Origin: DATEUP01 sp041485285
GTDB taxonomy: Archaea; Thermoplasmatota; DTKX01; DATEUP01
Direction: 5' to 3'
Assembly (NCBI GenBank): GCA_041485285.1
Contig: JBGPJF010000081.1
Coordinates: 1 to 9,656 of the forward strand
DNA length: 9,656 bases
In this document: piece by piece, positions 5,307-9,656 of the stretch
How positions within the stretch are numbered: position 1 is the stretch's first letter
Layout of the letters: each line of letters opens with the position of its first letter
Translations under genes and position numbers: made by a program
The notes under the pieces: generated by a model
Database searches by the model: none
Told to the model about the DNA's origin: nothing
Seen by the model: the letters and a program-made list of their open reading frames with translations, nothing else

Positions 5307-6515
5307 TCAGTCCTGCTTCGGCCGGCTGATCCACGCGAGGAGTTCCTCCGTGGAGCCGTAGACGATTTTCTGCGACCCGAACCCCTCCTTGGGCATGTAG
5401 AACGCCGCCTTGGCGGAGTTGAGCGCCGTCACCTTGTGCTTGTTCTCGACCGGAGTCACGACCTGGCAGGTGTCGACAATCACGTGCCCGAACCGTTCGA
5501 TGATCTGGACCTCCTTGCGCAGCGAATGGGCGACGACCTTGGACGTCGAGAGCCAAAGCGCGACGTTCGGGCGGATTCGTTCGCGGCCTTCGAGGAAGGT
5601 CGCCATGTCGATGAGCTCTTCGACGGACAGGTGCGGGCACCCGAACGCGATGAGGTCGACCTCCTCGAGCTTGGCCGACTGCATCTTTGCGTGCCGCTCG
5701 GCGATGTCCTTCGGCGTGATGTGGATTGCCTCGAGGCCTTTGATGTCCTGGGTTTCGGCCTCGGGCGTGATCCCGTCGCAATGGAACAGGGAGAGCGAGC
5801 CCCACGCCGCCATCGCGGCGCCGAAATTCTTGAGTTCGTCATCGGTGGGCGACACGCCGCGGATGTAGGGAACTTTTGTGCCGACGCTCTCCCCAATGAT
5901 CGTGCCGATGATGGGGAAGTCCGGTCGCATCTTGCTCTTGGGGACGTCGACTTCGATGACGACTTCCGCGCGCCGGTTCTCGTCGAGGTGCAGCCCGTAG
6001 TTCGCGGTCTTGCCGATGATCGCGGCGGCAAGCGCCGAGGGCGCGCCTTCGCGGTTCGTGCGGGCGCCGACACCGGAGTTGAGGAAGATGCAGTTGGCCG
6101 ATTCGGCCGAAGCCACGTGGTCGCCGAAGTCGGGGCTGCGGCCGATGAGGAACGGCGTGCAGGTGCACACCATCTCGAGGCCCATCTTCGCGTACGCCTT
6201 CAAGATCTCCCCCTGGCGCTGGTTGAAGTGCGCGTCGACGCCCATCTCTTCCCAATGCTGCGGGTCGCGCCCGCACGGGTTCAGCGTCGCGGGGACCGAC
6301 ACGACCCCGCCGTCGCGGGCGAGCTCCTTCAGCCACTTCAGGCCGCCTTCGCGGATCGTCTTGTACGAGACGCCCGACACGTGCGCGCGGGTGATGGGGA
6401 TGAGCCCGTCGGCGTCGAAGAGGTCGCCGAGCGCCACGAGCAGCTCCATCGCGGTGCGCTGCGCGGCCCCTTTTTCCCCCGAAAGGGCGGCCTCCTCATC
6501 GCGGGTCAGGTGCGT
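5307..6515 (-). CDS. Phosphomevalonate dehydratase (aconitase X) large subunit, apparent ACG start
   Basis: This is the catalytic, iron-sulfur half of archaeal AcnX (DUF521), pairing with the next gene to make trans-anhydromevalonate 5-phosphate from mevalonate 5-phosphate. From the proposed start it has 402 residues, the family length. Marks seen: SGVSYKTI, CTCTPFLIGRSP, VGARTNREG, DGITPEAE, FGCPHLSVEE, VDTCQVV and LNSAKAAFYMP. Cys in CTCTP, GCPH and DTC are the likely cluster ligands. The first ATG (6449) would drop 22 residues that are coded in frame and match the family's opening: HLTRDEEAALSGEKG then AMELLVALGD. Between the upstream in-frame TGA and this stretch there is no ATG, GTG or TTG. 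The codon where the family's Met sits is ACG (6513-6515), 6 nt after GAGGGGGA, with CTG two codons on. A TATA-like box lies 47 nt upstream of the ACG. First gene of a three-gene unit. Confidence 0.93.
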   Translation of the reverse strand, partial: THLTRDEEAALSGEKGAAQRTAMELLVALGDLFDADGLIPITRAHVSGVSYKTIREGGLKWLKELARDGGVVSVPATLNPCGRDPQHWEEMGVDAHFNQRQGEILKAYAKMGLEMVCTCTPFLIGRSPDFGDHVASAESANCIFLNSGVGARTNREGAPSALAAAIIGKTANYGLHLDENRRAEVVIEVDVPKSKMRPDFPIIGTIIGESVGTKVPYIRGVSPTDDELKNFGAAMAAWGSLSLFHCDGITPEAETQDIKGLEAIHITPKDIAERHAKMQSAKLEEVDLIAFGCPHLSVEELIDMATFLEGRERIRPNVALWLSTSKVVAHSLRKEVQIIERFGHVIVDTCQVVTPVENKHKVTALNSAKAAFYMPKEGFGSQKIVYGSTEELLAWISRPKQD

Positions 6516-6521
6516 TCGAAA

Positions 6522-6529
6522 TCCCCCTC
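6522..6529 (-). promoter_or_regulatory. Ribosome binding site supporting the ACG start of AcnX large subunit
   Basis: On the minus strand GAGGGGGA ends 6 nt before the ACG at 6515. It is far too distant (about 72 nt) to serve the first ATG at 6449, so it argues that translation begins at the family-conserved N-terminus. Confidence 0.6.
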
Positions 6530-6558
6530 AAGACTTCCATAGAGCGCCCAGGCGGCGC

Positions 6559-6565
6559 GATAAAC
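6559..6565 (-). promoter_or_regulatory. TATA-like box for the AcnX unit
   Basis: GTTTATC on the minus strand lies in the 65-nt gap, centred 47 nt before the ACG start. It is the only A/T-rich hexamer in that gap and would place the transcript start about 20 nt before the start codon. Confidence 0.45.
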
Positions 6566-6580
6566 CTTGGGGGGGGTTGC

Positions 6581-7663
6581 CTACGGCCGGCGCTTCCGCG
6601 TGCGGCCCGCCGGCACCGTGCCGGCAGCGGCGGCGGCGATGCCAATGGCGGCCACCGCCGCTAATGCGCCGGGGCCGGGCAAGAATCCTTTGGGTTTGTC
6701 GGAATACTGCTGGAACTTGATGTCCAAGCTCGTCACATTTGTGTAATTGGACTCCGCGCCCAGGTACGCGGCTGAGAGCGTGACCGAATAGGCGCCGCTT
6801 GCAACTCCCCCCTGCGCCTGGTAGTCCCAGTTCCAGACCAGGGTGGTGCCGTTGATTGGGTCGACTCGAGTGTCGACCAGTTTGATCCAACGGTCTAGCG
6901 AGGCGGTGGGGCCGGCAAACGAGATGAAGTAAACCTTCTGGGCCGGGTCGACCGAGAAAGCCTCTTTGACGATTTCCGTGACATTGATGCGCCCGCCGTC
7001 GGGCTTCAGCTCTGCAAGCGTGACGTTGAACGGGTTCGTGACAAAGTCGATGCGCGACCGGTAGAGGTCGCCGTAGTAGAGGAAGCTCGAGTCGGCGGAG
7101 GGCCCGACCGGCAGGGGCGAGGATGAGGCGCGGTACTGGAGTTGGAACGAGAGCTGCGACCCCTGGGGGAAATCAAGCAGGGTCATGCGGCTGTTGCCGG
7201 CGTCGATGCGGAATTCCTCGGGGGACGAGGAGAGGGTCGGCTTGGTCTCGGTGTTCAGCGCTCCGGCGCTGTTCCCGTTGATGTTGACGTTGATGGTGAA
7301 CCGGACGTTCTGCGCCCCTTGGTCGGAGGAGGCCCAAATCGAGAGGCCGTCGAGGGACTCCACGGTCATCCCTCCTTCGGTGAGCGTGACCTGCCAAGTG
7401 CCCACGTTCGACACGAGGGCGCGCGGGACGGAGACGCCGAAGGCGTCGGCCGATTGTCCGTGCGACTCATTGAAGGGGGGCACGGGCGTGATGATGAAGG
7501 ACTTGCCAAAGTAGAACGAGGTGACCTGGCCGGTGGTGCCTTCGCGCGGCGGGGCAGGGGCGCTTGGGGTTGCGGCGAAGGCGGGGGGAGGGATGACTGC
7601 GGCGGAAGTAACGGCCACGATGGCGAGCACCGACAGCAATGCCACGCGCGGTCGTGTTGACAT
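6581..7663 (-). CDS. Exported surface protein with PGF-CTERM-like C-terminal tail, function unknown
   Basis: The protein has 360 residues. A signal peptide occupies 1-30 (Arg4/Arg6, hydrophobic core LLSVLAIVAVTSAAVI, then PAFA). The mature part is beta-rich and polar, with six N-x-S/T sequons (Asn 65, 213, 227, 271, 306, 309), pointing to a glycosylated surface protein. It ends in KGFLPGPG (325-332), a hydrophobic Ala/Val/Ile stretch (333-350) and a basic terminus RTRKRRP. This three-part layout resembles PGF-CTERM signals processed by archaeosortase A, although the exact PGF triplet is not present; a plain membrane anchor is the alternative. I do not recognise a domain in the middle. The ATG at 7663 is chosen because it opens the signal peptide; the 25 codons upstream in frame carry no family signal. 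A TATA-like box lies 48 nt upstream. It seems to be transcribed alone. Confidence 0.88.
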   Translation of the reverse strand: MSTRPRVALLSVLAIVAVTSAAVIPPPAFAATPSAPAPPREGTTGQVTSFYFGKSFIITPVPPFNESHGQSADAFGVSVPRALVSNVGTWQVTLTEGGMTVESLDGLSIWASSDQGAQNVRFTINVNINGNSAGALNTETKPTLSSSPEEFRIDAGNSRMTLLDFPQGSQLSFQLQYRASSSPLPVGPSADSSFLYYGDLYRSRIDFVTNPFNVTLAELKPDGGRINVTEIVKEAFSVDPAQKVYFISFAGPTASLDRWIKLVDTRVDPINGTTLVWNWDYQAQGGVASGAYSVTLSAAYLGAESNYTNVTSLDIKFQQYSDKPKGFLPGPGALAAVAAIGIAAAAAGTVPAGRTRKRRP

Positions 7664-7706
7664 CCCGTGGCCGCTCCCGACGCCTCTCGATTCGATCCAA
7701 AGGAGC

Positions 7707-7715
7707 GTATTTGAA
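7707..7715 (-). promoter_or_regulatory. TATA-like box for the exported PGF-CTERM-like protein
   Basis: TTCAAATAC on the minus strand lies in the 94-nt gap after prs, centred 48 nt before the ATG at 7663. CGCGAACG directly before it could be the BRE. Confidence 0.45.
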
Positions 7716-7757
7716 CGTTCGCGGGAGGGCCGAATCAAGGTTAGAGGCTTGCGCGCC

Positions 7758-8603
7758 TCACAAGGCGCGAGCGATGGCCGGCGCCGCCGACACGCGGGAG
7801 GTGGCGCTTTCGACCGTGTCCGTGGAAACGAGGTCGTCGAGGACGCCGTGGAGCTTCTTGAGCGCGCCTCCGGCGTAGAGGCCGTGCGTGCAGGCAGCCG
7901 CTACCGAGGAGGCCCCGGCGGTCTTCAGCGCCTTGGCGGCGGCGGCAATGGTGCCCCCCGTGGAGATGATGTCGTCGATGATCGCGACGCGCTTGCCTTT
8001 GGCGTCCAGCTCCTTCGGTGCGATTTCCACGCGCTCGCCGTCGATGCGGGTCTTGACGAGGTGGTCGAAGGCCACGCCCATGGCCTCGGCTACTGGCCGG
8101 ACGCGGTCCAGGGAGCCATCGTCGGGCGACACGACGAGGTCGACGCTGCGGGCGGCGAGGTAGCGCCCGATCTCCGGAAGCGCGGAGAGGTTGCGCGCGC
8201 GCGGCGACACGCCGGCAAGGACGGACGGCTCGTGGATGTCGATCGTGATGAAGTCGTCCCACCCCTCGGCGAGCACCTTGCCGAGCGCCGAGGACGAGAG
8301 GGCCTCGCCCGGCTTGAACCGCCGGTCCTGCCGCGCGTACGAGAAGTAGGGGACGACCATGATGGCGCGCCGGGGGCGCATGGTGAGCACCGCGTCCCGG
8401 ATGAGCAGCGCTTCGACGAGGTGCGGGTCGGGCCACGTCGTCTGGAGCACGACGACCTCCTTTCCGGCGAGGTCGTCCCCGATGCGGACGTACGCCTCGC
8501 CGTCGGGGAAGCGGCGGATTTCCGTTGGGACAACCTTCGTGTTCAGCTCCACGGCGAGCCGCGCACCAAGAAGCCCGGATGCGGAGCCGGAGATCACTTC
8601 CAC
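7758..8603 (-). CDS. prs: Ribose-phosphate pyrophosphokinase (PRPP synthetase)
   Basis: This enzyme transfers pyrophosphate from ATP to ribose 5-phosphate, giving PRPP for purine, pyrimidine, histidine and related pathways. The product is 281 residues, the short archaeal size. Seen: VISGSASGLL (3-12), RFPDGE (31-36), YARQDRRF (89-96) of the ATP-binding region, DIHEP (122-126) where other Prs have DLH, SPDDGSLDR (159-167), the flexible-loop KTR at 184-186 holding the catalytic Lys and Arg, and the PRPP-binding loop IIDDIISTGGTI (208-219). The start is GTG at 8603, which puts the protein's first beta strand at the family position; codon 3 is also GTG. A run of five G lies 8 nt upstream. Open frame beyond this (to 8885) shadows the next gene. 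It follows the two-helix membrane protein by 68 nt on the same strand and has no obvious TATA box of its own. Confidence 0.96.
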   Translation of the reverse strand: MEVISGSASGLLGARLAVELNTKVVPTEIRRFPDGEAYVRIGDDLAGKEVVVLQTTWPDPHLVEALLIRDAVLTMRPRRAIMVVPYFSYARQDRRFKPGEALSSSALGKVLAEGWDDFITIDIHEPSVLAGVSPRARNLSALPEIGRYLAARSVDLVVSPDDGSLDRVRPVAEAMGVAFDHLVKTRIDGERVEIAPKELDAKGKRVAIIDDIISTGGTIAAAAKALKTAGASSVAAACTHGLYAGGALKKLHGVLDDLVSTDTVESATSRVSAAPAIARAL

Positions 8604-8622
8604 TGGCGGGGCCCCCTGCTCC

Positions 8623-8647
8623 GAAGAACGTAAGGGGTGAAGAACGT
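8623..8647. repeat. Short direct repeat GAAGAACGT x2 upstream of prs
   Basis: The 9-mer occurs at 8623-8631 and 8639-8647, repeat distance 16 nt, in the gap between the membrane protein stop and the prs start. It may be a regulator site acting on prs or a coincidence; nothing else marks it as an operator. Confidence 0.35.
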
Positions 8648-8671
8648 TGGCGGGGCCAGCCGGACGGCCGC

Positions 8672-8941
8672 TCAAGACTGCCGCGTGCGCAGAGAATCGA
8701 TCGTGGCGCCATCTCCGGGCGGCTCCGCGCTCACTGCCGCGCGCACGATCAGTGCGGCCGCGAGCACTGCGAGCCCGGCGAAAAGGGCGATCCAGGCGAG
8801 AACCGCGCCGATCCACTCGATGATCGGCGTAAGGACCGCCACCAACCATGCCACGACGATGGCCGATGCGGCAAGGGAGGCGCATGCAGCAAGGAGCCGC
8901 AGGCGCGCACGCCGGGGCCCGCGTTGGTTCAGGGTGCCCAC
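8672..8941 (-). CDS. Small two-helix membrane protein, function unknown
   Basis: I do not recognise this 89-residue protein. A basic start (QRGPRRARLR) is followed by two membrane helices, about 16-40 and 43-70, joined by a very short turn around PIIEW. A polar tail with EPPGDG ends the protein. Both ends should be cytosolic by the positive-inside rule, which fits the basic N-terminus. The start is GTG only 4 nt after the stop of the AIM24-family gene, so the two are translated from one transcript. It has no strong Shine-Dalgarno, which suggests translational coupling. Downstream lies prs after 68 nt, possibly on the same transcript. The size and two-helix layout resemble the other small membrane protein in this window, but I see no sequence similarity. 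Confidence 0.7.
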   Translation of the reverse strand: MGTLNQRGPRRARLRLLAACASLAASAIVVAWLVAVLTPIIEWIGAVLAWIALFAGLAVLAAALIVRAAVSAEPPGDGATIDSLRTRQS

Positions 8942-8945
8942 CTCG

Positions 8946-9623
8946 CTACTTTCCGGAGCGTTTGATGAGCGCCTGCCGCAGCTCGTCGAGGCTCATCGTC
9001 TGCAGGAAGATCTTGCCCGGCCCCTTCAGCACCGCGAGGAAAATCCCCTCGCCGCTGAAGGCCATCGCCTTCATCCCGCCCGCGGGGCGCACGTCGTAGG
9101 TCACGCTCTGCTCCCATGCGACGGCCTTGCCCGTGTCCACGAGCATCTCCTGCCCGGGCGCCAGCGTCATCTCGATGATGTCGCCAAGCGCTTCGAGGAA
9201 CACGGTGCCTTCCCCGCGGTACCGCTGGATGATGAGGCCCTCGCCGCCGAAGACCCCTGCCATGATCTTGCGCTGCATCGCGGTTTCGAGCACCACCGCG
9301 TCCTCGGCGCACAGGAACGCGGTCTTTTGGCCCATCAGGACCTTGCCGCCCCGCAGGTCGAACGGGATCACGCGACCGGGCAGGTGCGCGGCAAAGGCGA
9401 TCACTCCGGAGCCGTTGTGCGCCTCGAACTCGGCCATGAAGAAGGACTCGCCCGTGAGCGCCTTGCGCGCGATGCCGGCCGCAATCCCGCCGTGCACCTT
9501 GGCGGTCATCTGGACGTTGGCGCTCATGTAGATCATCGAGCCGGTGTCGGCGTACATCTTTTCGTTTGGGTTGACCTCGCAGACGAGCGCGGGCATGTTG
9601 TTTCCCATGATTTGCCATTTCAT
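8946..9623 (-). CDS. AIM24 / TIGR00266 family protein
   Basis: The product has 225 residues and matches the TIGR00266 (AIM24, tryptophan RNA-binding attenuator-like fold) family, widespread in archaea and bacteria; the biochemical role is not established. Seen: PALVCEVNPNEKMYADTGSM at 11-30 with the family's 'aGaMvyM' turn, the Gly/Phe-rich stretch with ALTGESFFMAEFEA (55-68), GVIAFAAHLPG, FGGEGLIIQRYRGEG (125-139) and VDTGKAVAWEQSVTYDV (162-178). There is no signal peptide and no membrane helix, so it is probably cytosolic or peripheral. ATG 9623 matches the usual family start (MKWQIMGNN), though the frame is open with no stop to the window edge and contains no other usual start codon there. 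It is probably the first gene seen of a minus-strand unit with the two-helix membrane protein and perhaps prs. Confidence 0.9.
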   Translation of the reverse strand: MKWQIMGNNMPALVCEVNPNEKMYADTGSMIYMSANVQMTAKVHGGIAAGIARKALTGESFFMAEFEAHNGSGVIAFAAHLPGRVIPFDLRGGKVLMGQKTAFLCAEDAVVLETAMQRKIMAGVFGGEGLIIQRYRGEGTVFLEALGDIIEMTLAPGQEMLVDTGKAVAWEQSVTYDVRPAGGMKAMAFSGEGIFLAVLKGPGKIFLQTMSLDELRQALIKRSGK

Positions 9624-9656
9624 TTGGAGCCCCGCGTGCCATCCGCCGCGCCATCC

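Noticed and set aside
5436..6542. 368-codon open frame on the plus strand
   Set aside because: It is antisense to AcnX large subunit; the minus strand carries clear family motifs throughout.
7744..7759. Hairpin GAGGC-6 nt-GCCTC at the 3' end of prs as a terminator
   Set aside because: The stem is only 5 bp, overlaps the stop codon and is not followed by a T-run on the minus strand. Archaeal terminators rely mainly on T-runs, which are lacking here.
7521..8633. 370-codon open frame on the plus strand
   Set aside because: It crosses two minus-strand genes and their intergenic gap in antisense; no coherent protein features.
9624..9656. N-terminal extension of the AIM24-family protein, or the end of an upstream gene
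   Set aside because: The 33 nt hold no usual start codon in frame and no stop, so neither idea can be tested inside the window. The ATG at 9623 already matches the family start.
1..9656. CRISPR arrays, tRNA/rRNA genes, insertion sequences, phage or defence genes
   Set aside because: No spaced repeats, cloverleaf sequences, inverted terminal repeats, transposase motifs or defence-type domains were found on either strand.

Overview
The window reads as archaeal chromosome. The strongest signs are a split aconitase-X pair (large subunit plus small swivelling subunit, the archaeal phosphomevalonate dehydratase), a short archaeal-type PRPP synthetase, two exported proteins dense in N-glycosylation sequons (one with a PGF-CTERM-like tail), and A/T-rich TATA-like boxes 47-50 nt ahead of several start codons. 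The DNA is GC-rich with G/C in most third codon positions, so long meaningless antisense frames are common. A euryarchaeal lineage, possibly an uncultured member or relative of Thermoplasmatota, is my best guess. That placement is inference from style and not from a marker gene.

Layout. Plus strand: the 3' part of gcvT (cut by the left edge), then gcvH with its own ribosome binding site. They meet a convergent minus-strand unit of an Ig-like membrane-anchored surface protein, a Trm112-like zinc peptide and a two-helix membrane protein. Upstream of that lies a diverged methylthioadenosine phosphorylase homologue (3404-4384) that has lost most residues expected for catalysis. It is divergent from a 42-codon plus-strand ORF (4471-4599), and the two starts flank one near-palindromic TATA-like box. 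The next minus-strand unit is AcnX large subunit, AcnX small subunit and a coiled-coil protein. It is followed upstream by a monocistronic exported protein with a PGPG/hydrophobic/basic tail, and finally by an AIM24/TIGR00266 protein, a two-helix membrane protein and the PRPP synthetase.

Functions. GcvT and GcvH are two parts of the glycine cleavage system, feeding one-carbon units to a folate or pterin carrier. AcnX makes trans-anhydromevalonate 5-phosphate in the modified archaeal mevalonate route to membrane isoprenoids. Prs supplies PRPP for nucleotides. The two exported proteins and the small membrane proteins belong to the cell envelope and have no assignable task.

The points most worth a second look are the AcnX large subunit, whose family-conserved N-terminus is encoded only if translation begins at an ACG codon (or at CTG two codons later), and the apparent MTA phosphorylase pseudoenzyme with a lysine/proline-rich linker and a terminal CPHC. 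No tRNA, rRNA, CRISPR array, insertion sequence or phage gene was seen. No gap between genes exceeds about 95 nt.
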